The notes: generated from the sequence alone by a model not told the origin. A stretch of DNA of 64,000 nucleotides from Paenibacillus sp. cl123 (GCF_900101595.1 NZ_FMYY01000028.1:18816-82815), one strand, 5' to 3'. Shown: positions 25,753 to 34,540, numbered from the stretch's first letter. Made by a program: numbers and translations.

Positions 25753-26604
25753 ATGGACCGCCATGTCATTCAGCTTGCAAAGGTAATATCTGAAAAAGTT
25801 ATTCGCTCGGCAGGCATTTTAGCTAAAGATAAGTTTGACAACTTTGCCCAGTTAACGACTAAAGATGAGTATGGCGATGTCGTGACAGAAGTGGACCATT
25901 TGACTGAGCGAATCATTCTGCCTGAAATCCGATTGAACTTCCCTACTCATAGAATTCATAGTGAAGAAGCAGGTGATCTTGGCCCGGAATCCGACTGGCT
26001 TTGGCTAATCGACCCATTGGATGGCACCAACAATTATGCAATCGGCTTACCCGTATTTACGACATCCATTACTTTGATGTATAAAAGAGAGCCTGTCCTG
26101 GGTGTTGTATACGAACCGATGACAGACCGATTATTTGTGTCTGCTGTCGGCGAAGGCGCTTATTGCAACAATAAACCGATGCAGGTGAGAAGAAACCCTG
26201 ATCTGTGGAAAGGAAATATAGGGTGGATTCAAGGCCACAAGGTTCAAAATAACAAGCAGGCTGTTCAATTAAGGCGGCATATTGATGCGAATTTTAAGAG
26301 AATGATGAGATTGTGGGCGCCTACGCTGCAGTGGTGTATGCTCGCAAAGGGAAATATAGACGGGATCATTCTGTTTAATTCCGAAGGGGATGATCTTTAT
26401 TCGGGCGTGTTAATGGTTAAGGAAGCCGGGGGAGTCGTCGTAGACTTTGATGGCAAACCGTTTATCGGTATGTGTGACGAGCCGTATTTAATCGCATGTC
26501 ATAAAGAACATCAAGATGATATTTTACGCGTCGTAAGAGAAGGACTGGGCGACTGGAGGAATGAAGAAAGGGAGGCACAAAATGACGTGGCAGCAAGCCC
26601 TTAA
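25753..26604 (+). CDS. Inositol monophosphatase family protein
   Basis: This 283-residue protein has HRIHSEEAGDLG, the IMPase motif WLIDPLDGTNNYAIGLPVFT and the GVVYEPMTDRLFVSAVGEGA segment. The C-terminal WDxAAG motif is replaced by GDDLYSGVLMVKEAGGVVVD, which keeps an acidic residue and the AGG. It is a Mg2+-dependent, Li+-sensitive phosphatase of inositol phosphate, fructose bisphosphate or PAP-like substrates. AGAGGTGAACT precedes the ATG. Its end overlaps the start of the next gene by 23 bases. Confidence 0.88.
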   Translation: MDRHVIQLAKVISEKVIRSAGILAKDKFDNFAQLTTKDEYGDVVTEVDHLTERIILPEIRLNFPTHRIHSEEAGDLGPESDWLWLIDPLDGTNNYAIGLPVFTTSITLMYKREPVLGVVYEPMTDRLFVSAVGEGAYCNNKPMQVRRNPDLWKGNIGWIQGHKVQNNKQAVQLRRHIDANFKRMMRLWAPTLQWCMLAKGNIDGIILFNSEGDDLYSGVLMVKEAGGVVVDFDGKPFIGMCDEPYLIACHKEHQDDILRVVREGLGDWRNEEREAQNDVAASP

Positions 26605-27199
26605 AACGTTCACGGAGCTGTATGCCGAATCGGGTCTAACCAACGAATGGATAATTGTCGGTTCTGTAGGCTCCGTCCTGCAGCATGCGGTTATGACTCC
26701 AGGAGATTTAGATATATATGTTCGGAATAGGGAAGATGTAGCTCCAATCGCCGCGCTGTTCAAGAAATACAACTTGAAGGCTAAAGCAGATGTTGCCTAT
26801 TCCGATCCGGCATGGCTTTCCTCCGACGAAGAACCATTTTTTACGCAATCCTTTTCTTCCGGATTCACATGGACGAAAGGCAAATGGAAGATCGGCGAAT
26901 TTCAGGTTGAGCTTGTACATATTTCAAATTCCGCCGGCATACCCGATTCCGATCAAGGCGACGGGATATGGGAAGGCGGGAAGTATATCTGGGAACTGGC
27001 TAAGTTCGTGGATTTTGAGGGTGGCGCGATTCCGGTCGTACCCTTGGAAATTCAATTAGAATCAAATATCAGAAGGAAAAGGCAGGACCGGGTTGATGCT
27101 ATTGTTCAGGCGCTGTTAGTGCATGGCTGGGATAAGAAATTGTTAGAGAAAGCGTTATCGCACACGAATAAAACGCAATTTCAACCTATGATCCAGTAG
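26582..27199 (+). CDS. Nucleotidyltransferase-fold protein
   Basis: The protein of about 205 residues has NEWIIVGSVGSVLQHAVMTP followed by GDLDIYVRNREDV: GS, then DLD, the polymerase-beta-like nucleotidyltransferase motif (GSx...DxD) seen in small NTase and AbiEii-like proteins. The middle carries an FQVELVHISN strand, a candidate third acidic position. The ATG at 26582 follows GGGAGG and overlaps the end of the IMPase gene, suggesting coupled translation. It may transfer a nucleotide to a small molecule or protein; the target is not known. Confidence 0.65.
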   Translation: MTWQQALKTFTELYAESGLTNEWIIVGSVGSVLQHAVMTPGDLDIYVRNREDVAPIAALFKKYNLKAKADVAYSDPAWLSSDEEPFFTQSFSSGFTWTKGKWKIGEFQVELVHISNSAGIPDSDQGDGIWEGGKYIWELAKFVDFEGGAIPVVPLEIQLESNIRRKRQDRVDAIVQALLVHGWDKKLLEKALSHTNKTQFQPMIQ

Positions 27200-27225
27200 A
27201 ATGACATTCCGAGGAGGGATGCTCG

Positions 27226-27927
27226 TTGGTACGAACCGAAAAGAGCAGACAAGCGGGGAGTTCAACTAGGCTTGCTGAAAGCAGGGTTAGCAAGCCTAAT
27301 TCGAATATTCGCTTCTTTCTTATCAGGCATGCGATCAAGCAAAAAGAAATAGGTGATGTGCCTATTACTCCGGCGGGTATGGAGCAAGCGAAGTTAACCG
27401 CTCAGTATCTATCCCGGTCTCCTTGGTCAATAGACGCCGTCATCTCCAGCCCGCTTCGAAGAGCAGTTGAAACTGCCCACTACATAGCGGCAGAAGTAAA
27501 AGTGCCTCTCATCAGGGATAATCGTTTGCGGGAGCGAGCTAACTGGGGAGACTTGCCGGAGCAAACTTTTCAAGAGTTTGTCGAGATGTGGGAAAAATGT
27601 ACGCGTGAGCCGGACTATATTCCGCCCGTAGGCGATTCTGCCAGACAGGCGTCTGAACGGATGTCCTCGTTATTGCTGGAGTTAGTGAACACCTACCCTC
27701 CCGGCAGTCAGGTTGTTATCGTTACGCATGGAGGACTAATAACCGATTTTCTGGTAAATACATTTTCTGAAGCGGTGTTGAATCAGTTTCATCCCAGCTT
27801 TATTGCTGAACAGAGCAATTTAGTCTCCGAATGCGCCATAACGAAGCTGAACTATGACGGCGAGAGTTTCGTTATTGAAGATTTTGCTTCCGTAGATCAT
27901 CTGTCTGCCCCAAGGAGAGAGGCATGA
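27226..27927 (+). CDS. Histidine phosphatase family protein
   Basis: The 233-residue protein shows FFLIRHAIKQKEIGDVPITP, the RHx catalytic motif (RHA instead of RHG), SSPLRRAVETAHYIA, RLRERANWGDL and VVIVTHGGLITDFLV with the second histidine. The first 25 residues are extra and basic. GGAGGGAT lies seven bases before the TTG start. The specific phosphoester is unknown. It follows the nucleotidyltransferase-like gene by 26 bases and precedes the HAD protein. Confidence 0.85.
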   Translation: MVRTEKSRQAGSSTRLAESRVSKPNSNIRFFLIRHAIKQKEIGDVPITPAGMEQAKLTAQYLSRSPWSIDAVISSPLRRAVETAHYIAAEVKVPLIRDNRLRERANWGDLPEQTFQEFVEMWEKCTREPDYIPPVGDSARQASERMSSLLLELVNTYPPGSQVVIVTHGGLITDFLVNTFSEAVLNQFHPSFIAEQSNLVSECAITKLNYDGESFVIEDFASVDHLSAPRREA

Positions 27928-27975
27928 AAACCAAGCTGTTTCTAGCCAGCCTGCTTAGATAAAGGAGTGGAGAGA

Positions 27976-28602
27976 ATGACCGCAAAACCGCAGCTCGTAT
28001 TGGATTTGGCCGGCGTGCTGGTAAGCAATATTTCACCCGCACTGTGGCTGAAGTTTGCTGAGGGGACGGGTATTTCATTTCAAAATATCAAAGAACAGTT
28101 CGATGGGGTCCGAAAAGAGCTGTGGACAGGGAGCATCCGGGAAGAGGAGTTTTGGGAGTGGTTAAGCATTCGCATAAGTCAGATTAACATGCAACAAGCC
28201 CGTGAGATGTTGATTCAATCCTTGGAGCCGCTTCCCGGCTTGAGCCGCTTGGTTCATTGGAGCCATGCGGCAGATATTCATATCGTAAGCAATCACTGCA
28301 AGGAATGGCTGGGGCCAACTCTGGAAAAGGTTGAACCCTACGCGAAGAGCATCACCATATCCAATCAGGTTGGGTTAAGCAAGCCCGATTTGCGAATATT
28401 CCAGCATGTTGAGAAGCAGTTCGAGCATTCCAGCCGAACCATCATTTACATTGACGATCAAGAAAAAAATTTAAAGCCTGCGGCTGAGCTGGGATGGACA
28501 ACATTGCTGGCAGATAAAGATCATCGGTGGATAGAACAAGTTGAACCGATGCTGAATAACAAAGCCGCTTTTATAAGCGAAATTAAAGAAACAGGTGCAT
28601 AA
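27976..28602 (+). CDS. HAD-like hydrolase
   Basis: The 208-residue HAD protein has motif I LVLDLAGVLVS, in which the second aspartate is replaced by alanine (DLA rather than DLD). HIVSNHCKEW gives motif II, the lysine is in GLSKPDLRIF and IIYIDDQEKNLKPA gives motif IV. DLGG- and DLAG-type variants exist among HAD phosphatases and haloacid-dehalogenase-like proteins, so activity is possible. AAAGGAG is eight bases before the ATG 27976. It abuts the YcaQ-like gene, whose start follows its stop directly. Confidence 0.82.
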   Translation: MTAKPQLVLDLAGVLVSNISPALWLKFAEGTGISFQNIKEQFDGVRKELWTGSIREEEFWEWLSIRISQINMQQAREMLIQSLEPLPGLSRLVHWSHAADIHIVSNHCKEWLGPTLEKVEPYAKSITISNQVGLSKPDLRIFQHVEKQFEHSSRTIIYIDDQEKNLKPAAELGWTTLLADKDHRWIEQVEPMLNNKAAFISEIKETGA

Positions 28603-29799
28603 ATGATTCGATTAACAAACCGCCAAGCGCGGCAGTTTATGTTGTTGAAGCATGGTCTGTTGGGCGAATATAAATTTGCAGGAAAGCAGGGCATATTGGA
28701 TTTTGTTCGGCAGACAGGGTGTATACAGTACGATCCCATTGATGTTTGCGGAAAAAATGCCGAGCTGGCGCTGCTCTCGCGAATTAAGGGATTTAACATG
28801 AACATGCTTCACGAAGTGCTGTATGAAGATAGAAGTTTAGTCGATTATCCGGATAAAAATCTTGCGATTATTCCTGTTGAGGACTGGCCGTATTTTGAGC
28901 GATACAGACGGGCCGCCCGGCAGCATGCTGAACGCTATCCTGATATGCAAGCTTTGACTGAGCAAGCAAGGGATCATATCCAAAAGTTTGGCGCGCTAAG
29001 TTCAGATGATTTAAAATTGGATGGAAAGTTCGCTTGGCGATCGGTTATTCATTGGAGCGGTGGAAACAATTCCTCTCGTTCGGTACTGGAACAGATGTAT
29101 GCGACAGGTGAGTTGATTATCCATCACAAAAAAGGCGCGCGAAAATATTACGATATCGCTGAAAAGTACATACCAGCCAATCTGCTGAATAGTCCGGAGC
29201 CGCTGCCCGACGAACTCGATCATCAAAAATGGCGGGTATTGCGTCGGATTGGCGCTGTCGGCCTTTTATGGAATCGCGCATCGGATGCTTGGCTGAACAT
29301 ACGGGGACTGAAAGCGGCCGAGCGTAACGAGGTTTTCCGCCAGTTATTGAACGAAGCCAGCATTATGGCTGTGACCGTTGAACAAATGAAGGATATGCTG
29401 TATTGCCGCTCGGAGGACTTGCCGCTTATTGAAGCCGTCCTGAACAACCCGGAGCCGGAATACCGCTGCGAGCTGATAGCCCCGCTGGATAGCTTGATCT
29501 GGGACAGGAAGCTCATCAACAACTTATTTGGCTTTGACTATACCTGGGAAATTTACACGCCTGCCTTCAAACGGAAATTCGGATATTACGTGCTGCCTTT
29601 GCTGTATGGCGAGAATTTCATCGGACGTGTAGAGGCTGTAGCGGAGCGCAAGGCTGGGAGGCTTGTCGTTAAAAACATATGGTTCGAAGACGGCGTAGTG
29701 CAAACGAAGGAATTGCGGACGGCCTTGGACGATTGTTTCCAAAGGATTGCACGATTCAATGGTTGTGAAACTATTGCGGTTCCTGACCTCTCGGATTGA
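28603..29799 (+). CDS. YcaQ/AlkX-like winged-helix DNA glycosylase
   Basis: The 398-residue protein begins LTNRQARQFMLLKHGL and has TGCIQYDPIDVCGKNAEL near residue 40. The QYD fits the QxD catalytic motif reported for the YcaQ/AlkX branch of the HTH_42 glycosylases, which unhook interstrand cross-links. Tandem winged helices follow and the C-terminus ends RKFGYYVLPLLYGENFIGRV and a DDCFQRIARFNG helix. The gene starts immediately after the HAD gene, so coupled translation is likely. Repair of alkylated DNA is inferred from family only. Confidence 0.88.
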   Translation: MIRLTNRQARQFMLLKHGLLGEYKFAGKQGILDFVRQTGCIQYDPIDVCGKNAELALLSRIKGFNMNMLHEVLYEDRSLVDYPDKNLAIIPVEDWPYFERYRRAARQHAERYPDMQALTEQARDHIQKFGALSSDDLKLDGKFAWRSVIHWSGGNNSSRSVLEQMYATGELIIHHKKGARKYYDIAEKYIPANLLNSPEPLPDELDHQKWRVLRRIGAVGLLWNRASDAWLNIRGLKAAERNEVFRQLLNEASIMAVTVEQMKDMLYCRSEDLPLIEAVLNNPEPEYRCELIAPLDSLIWDRKLINNLFGFDYTWEIYTPAFKRKFGYYVLPLLYGENFIGRVEAVAERKAGRLVVKNIWFEDGVVQTKELRTALDDCFQRIARFNGCETIAVPDLSD

Positions 29800-29817
29800 T
29801 ACAAGGGAGGCCGAAGC

Positions 29818-29916
29818 ATGGGAAAATCGGACAGATATTTTCACGTGCTGCAAACGGGTATTGGCCAAAATAAGGCTTGTGGGAACGCTGTTCCGGTGAT
29901 ACGATCAGATCCATAG
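29818..29916 (+). CDS. Possible small ORF (32 residues)
   Basis: ATG 29818 is seven bases after GGGAGG and opens a 32-codon frame reading MGKSDRYFHVLQTGIGQ and on to VIRSDP, stop at 29916. It lies 18 bases after the YcaQ-like gene. It may be a small protein or the fossil start of a lost gene; no relative is recognised. Confidence 0.3.
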   Translation: MGKSDRYFHVLQTGIGQNKACGNAVPVIRSDP

Positions 29917-29949
29917 TATGAAAAAAAAGGAATGAAATGGGGATCGCAG

Positions 29950-30624
29950 ATGCCTTGGCCGATGGTTCATTTTGCAATCGCTGCACAATTAACTGCATGT
30001 AAGCCTTCTCCTCATTTTTTAGTAGGAAGCATTGCGCCCGATGCTCTGCATGTGAGAGAGAAGGTAACCAGGCAGGATAAAGGATTTACGCACCTGGTGG
30101 CAGAAGACCGGTTTCCAAGCATAGAGCTGCTTCAAGAGAGCTGCTTGGCGTTTTTACAGCGGAATCAAGCATGGAATTGGCAGCAATTTGTGCTGGGATA
30201 TATGGCTCACATTTATGCAGATTTAAGGTGGACGGAAACGATTTATGCGGAATTTGAACGCGATTGCCAGGGAAGCCATCAAGAGAAACGGAACATATAT
30301 AATAAGGAAGTTAGTCAAATAGAATTTATTTTGCTGCACGGTAAGGAGTGGGGACGTGAAGTGGTTCACAGCTTGCAGCAAGCGGAGGCGTTCCCCATGG
30401 AGCCGTTCGTTACCCAAGCCGAGGTGAGCCGGTACAGGGATCTGAAGATCGGCTGGCTGCAAGATGACAGCAATGAACCCCGGATTAAACCGATCTATTT
30501 TACGAAAGAAGCGGTGGATGCTTTTATTGTGCAAACATCGGAAGAGATGAACGTATTGGCCAAGGCGTGGGGGATTGACTATCTCTTGAGCCCTGTCGGC
30601 CAGGACTCCCCTACCACATCGTAA
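29950..30624 (+). CDS. Zinc-dependent phospholipase C-like (S1/P1 fold) protein
   Basis: The protein of about 224 residues begins PMVHFAIAAQLTACKPSPHF and LVGSIAPDALHVR, then has a histidine/aspartate-rich helix FVLGYMAHIYADLRWTETIY. The arrangement of GxxxPD, HL and HIxxD elements matches the prokaryotic zinc-dependent phospholipase C/S1-P1 nuclease-like family. The initial His after the start residues is also typical. The ATG could be 29932 or 29950; the latter gives a family-like N-terminus. The family is often annotated as hydrolase with unproven substrate. There is no signal peptide. Confidence 0.65.
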   Translation: MPWPMVHFAIAAQLTACKPSPHFLVGSIAPDALHVREKVTRQDKGFTHLVAEDRFPSIELLQESCLAFLQRNQAWNWQQFVLGYMAHIYADLRWTETIYAEFERDCQGSHQEKRNIYNKEVSQIEFILLHGKEWGREVVHSLQQAEAFPMEPFVTQAEVSRYRDLKIGWLQDDSNEPRIKPIYFTKEAVDAFIVQTSEEMNVLAKAWGIDYLLSPVGQDSPTTS

Positions 30625-30639
30625 AGGTGGCAAACGACA

Positions 30640-31275
30640 ATGACAGAACAGGTTTTCCAAGACATGGTAGCTTCGGAAGAAGAATTGCGGGCGTTATGCG
30701 GATTCCCAAGCGAGCTGGTCAACAACAAAGCGATAACTTCCATAGACAGGCATTGCCGGGATTTTATATTCCGGACTCCGCTTGTTTTCGTCGCCACCAG
30801 CGATTCAGCCGGTTATTGCGATGTGTCGCCGCGCGGAGATTTGCCAGGCTTCGTAACGGTTATTGATGAGCAGCATCTGGTGATCCCTGAGCGTCCCGGC
30901 AATCGGCGGTTCGATACGCTCCGGAATATTTTAGACAACCCGCGAATCGGCTTAATTTTTATCATCCCCGGACTGGAAGAGACATTGCGAATCAATGGAC
31001 AAGCGGTGATTATCAAGGATCAAGACATTTTAAAACAATCGGAGTCGTTCGGCAAAATCCCGGTCCTTGGAATCGGTGTGAAGGTGGAGGAGTGCTTTAT
31101 TCATTGCGCCAAGGCATTCAAGCGGTCACGCTTGTGGGATGCTGCCTCCTGGCCGCCTGCCCAAGAGCTGCCTGTCCCTGCGGTCATTCTGGCCGAACAT
31201 ACCAAAAAGCTGGGCGTTTCCGTCGAACAAATAGCGCTGGGGCTCAAGGAAAGCTATGAAAAGCGTTTATATTAA
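30640..31275 (+). CDS. FMN-dependent PPOX-type flavoprotein
   Basis: This 211-residue protein belongs to the pyridoxamine-5'-phosphate-oxidase-like fold. IDRHCRDFIFRTPLVFVATS is followed by DVSPRGDLPGFVTVIDEQHL, RRFDTLRNILDNPRIGLIFI and IPGLEETLRINGQAVI. The SPRGD motif and the NPRIGL-(x)-GxxETLRINGxA line are diagnostic of the MSMEG_1061-type subgroup. It binds a flavin and probably performs redox chemistry on an unknown small molecule. The start ATG follows AAGGTGG. A terminator closes the transcript about 115 bases later. Confidence 0.88.
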   Translation: MTEQVFQDMVASEEELRALCGFPSELVNNKAITSIDRHCRDFIFRTPLVFVATSDSAGYCDVSPRGDLPGFVTVIDEQHLVIPERPGNRRFDTLRNILDNPRIGLIFIIPGLEETLRINGQAVIIKDQDILKQSESFGKIPVLGIGVKVEECFIHCAKAFKRSRLWDAASWPPAQELPVPAVILAEHTKKLGVSVEQIALGLKESYEKRLY

Positions 31276-31389
31276 CGAATTAGACTGCAAAGAAGAAGCG
31301 CAGCAGGAAAATTAAGGTTAAAAAGTATTAGATGATCGTGTATACTGGAAGAAGCAAACAATCGGCGCCGGATGTTAAAGACGGCTCCC

Positions 31390-31422
31390 AAGACATCAGG
31401 TTTAAGGACTTGATGTCTTTTT
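31390..31422 (+). terminator. Rho-independent terminator
   Basis: AAGACATCA (31390-31398) pairs with TGATGTCTT (31411-31419) and is followed by TTT. It separates the flavoprotein gene from the SUFU-like gene. Confidence 0.75.
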
Positions 31423-31482
31423 AATTTGGCGGGAGCAGAAGCAGTCCATACATGCCGGAATCTTAAGATGGAGGTGCTAAGG

Positions 31483-32046
31483 ATGAAGTCAAATGCCGAG
31501 CTGTACCTGGAGCATATCGAGCATGTATTTGGAGAGGGCTATACGATCCGGAAGGTGGAGGCGGTTGACGGAGGGCCTCCGGTGCATGTATTTATATACA
31601 AGGACTTGCCCGAGGAAGGGATGATGACCTTCATCACATACGGACTGTCGGAGGGAGACCATCCGGACTGGCGGGTCGGGAAGCCCGAGCTAATCTTGAC
31701 TCTGGAAACCGGGGACGAGGCATGGGGATTTGCGGCTGCTTACCTCGCTGCGCAGCTGAGAGGCATCAAGAGGTTTTCATACGGAGATTTATTTACATGG
31801 GGCGAGCCGATCAGCGGGGAGTCCGGGATGTCCGGCTTCTTCGTATTTGCGCCGGCGATTATTGATCGTGAACGCCAGAAGGTAGAGCTCCCGGTCAAAC
31901 CTGTAAATCTGGTTGGTCTGTACCCCGTGTACAGGGAGGAAATCGACTTGATTCAGACGATAGGACTGGAGAAGTTCTGGCATCTGGACGGCTTCGAGCT
32001 GTATAACGTTAACCGAAAAAATCTGGCTTTAGAGGCCGAAATTTAA
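31483..32046 (+). CDS. Suppressor-of-fused (SUFU)-like domain protein
   Basis: This 187-residue protein has VHVFIYKDLPEEGMMTFITY, GLSEGDHPDWRVGKPELILT and AWGFAAAYLAAQLRG, followed by a FSYGDLFTWGEPIS turn and an EIDLIQTIGLEKFW C-terminal segment. These match SUFU-like proteins, which in bacteria often act as immunity proteins of polymorphic toxins. ATG 31483 follows ATGGAGGTG; the frame extends to 31426 without support. No toxin gene is visible nearby, so an immunity role is only a possibility. Confidence 0.75.
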   Translation: MKSNAELYLEHIEHVFGEGYTIRKVEAVDGGPPVHVFIYKDLPEEGMMTFITYGLSEGDHPDWRVGKPELILTLETGDEAWGFAAAYLAAQLRGIKRFSYGDLFTWGEPISGESGMSGFFVFAPAIIDRERQKVELPVKPVNLVGLYPVYREEIDLIQTIGLEKFWHLDGFELYNVNRKNLALEAEI

Positions 32047-32060
32047 GGAGGCGAACTGCC

Positions 32061-32681
32061 GTGCATGCTATTCTGACAAATCTGATCCAGCCTATGAGTT
32101 TGACAGGAGATTTAAAAAGCGATGTTCATACATTCCTCACGGCTAACGGAAGTCCGCATACCGCCACTCACTGTATGGAAGTAGGCAGTGAAGCAAGGAG
32201 GCTCGCTGAGAGGTTTCATGCCGACCCCGAGGCAGCTGAGATAGCCGGCTGGCTGCATGATATCAGCACCGTGATTCCGAATCATGAACGCATAGAAGCG
32301 GCCAGACAGCTGCAAGTTGACATTTTGCCGGAAGAAGAGCGTTTTCCGATGATCATTCATCAGAAGCTGTCGAAGGTGATGGCCAGAGATATTTTCAAGG
32401 TGACGGATGAGGAAATTTTAAATGCCATAAGCTGCCACACAACGCTGAGGGCCAAGTCCACCTTGCTCGACCAAGTCGTATTTGTCGCTGATAAAATTGC
32501 CTGGGACCAGACGGGGACTCCCCCCTATATAGACAAGCTGACCGACTCTCTGAATACTTCGCTTGCACGTGGAGCCTTCGCTTATATCAACTACTTGTGG
32601 GAGCGGAAGGAAACCTTAAGGGTCGTCCATCCATGGTTGAAGGATGCATATGAGGAGCTCGTAGCGGATTTTGGCGGCTGA
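32061..32681 (+). CDS. HD-domain phosphohydrolase (YqeK-like)
   Basis: The 206-residue protein has HTATHCMEVGSEARRLAERF, the metal site HD in IAGWLHDISTVIP, IHQKLSKVMARDIF and ISCHTTLRAKSTLLDQVVFV with LADKI-like VADKIAWDQ. The order fits the YqeK-type symmetric diadenosine tetraphosphatase or a related HD hydrolase, dinuclear-metal dependent. GTG 32061 is nine bases after AAGGAGG. It begins shortly after the SUFU-like gene and is followed at once by a small exported protein. Confidence 0.82.
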   Translation: MHAILTNLIQPMSLTGDLKSDVHTFLTANGSPHTATHCMEVGSEARRLAERFHADPEAAEIAGWLHDISTVIPNHERIEAARQLQVDILPEEERFPMIIHQKLSKVMARDIFKVTDEEILNAISCHTTLRAKSTLLDQVVFVADKIAWDQTGTPPYIDKLTDSLNTSLARGAFAYINYLWERKETLRVVHPWLKDAYEELVADFGG

Positions 32682-32701
32682 AGGAGGCGGGACTCTTACA
32701 G

Positions 32702-33001
32702 ATGAAGCTGAAGATTAGACGAAGCCTGGCATTACTGGCTTTGGTCGTCGTCGTGCTGGTGTTAACATGTCCCGATGAAGCGGATTACAGACGATGGTTA
32801 ACGGAAAAGCACGGAATTGCGTGTACGCAGCCGGAGTTTGAATGCAAGAAAAACGGCAGCCCCATAGAGTGGAGGTCGAAATCCGTTAGATCCGCCGGAA
32901 TCTATATGCTGGTAAAGGATATTTACTGGGATTCTGGCGTACCGTATGAGGTCAAAGCGCTTGGAATTCTTCATACTTTTATCGACCGGTCCGAACATTA
33001 G
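32702..33001 (+). CDS. Small exported/membrane-anchored protein (DUF4359-like)
   Basis: This 99-residue protein starts with basic residues and a hydrophobic segment (SLALLALVVVVLVLTC) that ends near a cysteine, so it is anchored or exported. The remainder, PDEADYRRWLTEKHG, contains two close cysteines (ACTQPEFEC), as in DUF4359-type proteins that are associated with sporulating Firmicutes. Its function is unknown. AAGGAGGCGGGA precedes the ATG. It shares a compact arrangement with the HD gene upstream. Confidence 0.55.
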   Translation: MKLKIRRSLALLALVVVVLVLTCPDEADYRRWLTEKHGIACTQPEFECKKNGSPIEWRSKSVRSAGIYMLVKDIYWDSGVPYEVKALGILHTFIDRSEH

Positions 33002-33045
33002 CAAACGCAGAGTCGGATCGTTCCTACAGAAAGGGTGCCGGCAGC

Positions 33046-33558
33046 TTGATGCTGTATCACTTTAGCGAAAATCCGAATATTGATATCTTCGAGCCGAGGA
33101 AGCTGGAGTCACGGCCGGATGAGCCGTCGATGGTATGGGCGATTGACGAGTTTCATTCTCCGCATTACTGGTTTCCGCGAGATTGTCCGAGGGTATGCAT
33201 ATGGCCGGACGAGGATACGAAGGAATCGGATATCGAGCGTTTCTTCGGCCTCTCCCGGACAAAGCATATCGTAGCGATAGAATCCGGTTGGCTGGACAGA
33301 GTCCGGGCAGGCTCTATCTACCGGTATTCCTTTAAACCGGAGGAGTTTGCCTTATATGACCGCCATGCGGGTTACTACACAGCCACCCACACCGTCCAGC
33401 CTGAAGGAGTCGAACGAATCGACGATTTGCTGGGCAGCTTGACCGCGCATGGCATCGAGGTGCGCCTAACGCCTTCTCTTCTGCCTTTGCAGCAGGCTAT
33501 CTTAAAGTCTACCGTTCAGTTTTCGATGATCCGGATGAGAAATGCGCTGCTGAAATAA
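33046..33558 (+). CDS. DUF6886-like protein
   Basis: The 170-residue protein begins LYHFSENPNIDIFEPR, then has the MVWAIDEFHSPHYWFPRDCP block and RVCIWPDED, closely resembling DUF6886 proteins. Together with IYRYSFKPEEFALYD it suggests an ADP-ribosyltransferase-like or Rv-type barrel, but no catalytic motif is proven and the function is unknown. AAGGGTG is eight bases before TTG 33046 (ATG 33049 is an alternative). The gene is GC-richer than those before 30 kb. Confidence 0.7.
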   Translation: MMLYHFSENPNIDIFEPRKLESRPDEPSMVWAIDEFHSPHYWFPRDCPRVCIWPDEDTKESDIERFFGLSRTKHIVAIESGWLDRVRAGSIYRYSFKPEEFALYDRHAGYYTATHTVQPEGVERIDDLLGSLTAHGIEVRLTPSLLPLQQAILKSTVQFSMIRMRNALLK

Positions 33559-33598
33559 AGAAGCCCATTCTTCATTTGCTCAAAAAGGGAGGAGCGGT

Positions 33599-34540
33599 AT
33601 GCAGGCGATACATGCACATCTGATCGAGCATCAGCTTCAGTACAATGGCGGGAAGAGCCTGTTCTACGAAGATCCCGACGGGCGGTTGGCCGTAGAGCCG
33701 TCACCGGTAACACTCAAGTATATCCGGCAAGGCGTGGAACTCGTCGGCAGGCCGGATGGGCGGCTATCCGAGCCGGAGACGCGCAAGCATGAATTGGCGA
33801 CCTATGCGAGCAAGCGGGTGCTGGAGACTTTTGTGGGGGCCAACCAGTACATGAATTTCAACAAGCGTGATGCTGACCTGCTCACAGCGATCATCCGCGC
33901 TTTCTTCGAGCAGCTGCTTGATGCCGCCTGCAGGCGCGAAGCGATCACAGAGAGGCGGCTCTCCTTGCTGTTTGAGCAGCACTACCGCCGTTTGCAGGCG
34001 TTTCTTATTTATTCCAATGGAGAAGAGCTGTTCAGAAGGTACCGGGAAAACAAACGGCTGTTTGATGTCGTGTGTGAGGAATACAGGCCGGAGCTGCAGC
34101 TCCGCATGATGAAGCTTGAGCTGGACGAGCTGAAGGAGCCCGTGCTGGACATCGGCTGCGGGCGCGAGGGGAGGCTGGTCAAGTATCTGCGAGCGCAAGG
34201 CATTCAAGCGTTCGGCATGGACAGGCTGGCGGAGAGCGGCGAGTTTATCTGCGATAAAAATTGGCTGGAGATGACGTTTGAAGCGGAAAGGTGGGGGACC
34301 ATGATTTCGCATATGGCGTTCTCCAACCACTTTAGTCATCACTTCTACCGCAAGGACGGCAACTATGCAGGATATATGAGAAAGTTCATGGAAATGCTGC
34401 GGGCGCTTCAAGTCGGCGGAAGCTTTGTCGCTGCTCCGTCGATTCCGTTCCTGCAGGAGGCGATGAGGGGCCAAGAGCAATTTCGCCTCGTGACTGGGGA
34501 CCCGCGTGCGACGGCGACGAAGATCAGGAGAGAGTGTTAG
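33599..34540 (+). CDS. Class I SAM-dependent methyltransferase
   Basis: The 313-residue protein has an N-terminal helical domain of about 180 residues. After it VLDIGCGREGRLVKYLRAQG (near residue 181) is the SAM-binding loop, followed by FGMDR and the YMRKFMEMLRALQVGGSF motif. Methylation substrate and partners are not visible. The end, RATATKIRREC, is short for the family but there is no clear frame break. AAAGGGAGGAG lies before the ATG. It lies upstream of the GNAT gene with its own promoter between them. Confidence 0.8.
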   Translation: MQAIHAHLIEHQLQYNGGKSLFYEDPDGRLAVEPSPVTLKYIRQGVELVGRPDGRLSEPETRKHELATYASKRVLETFVGANQYMNFNKRDADLLTAIIRAFFEQLLDAACRREAITERRLSLLFEQHYRRLQAFLIYSNGEELFRRYRENKRLFDVVCEEYRPELQLRMMKLELDELKEPVLDIGCGREGRLVKYLRAQGIQAFGMDRLAESGEFICDKNWLEMTFEAERWGTMISHMAFSNHFSHHFYRKDGNYAGYMRKFMEMLRALQVGGSFVAAPSIPFLQEAMRGQEQFRLVTGDPRATATKIRREC

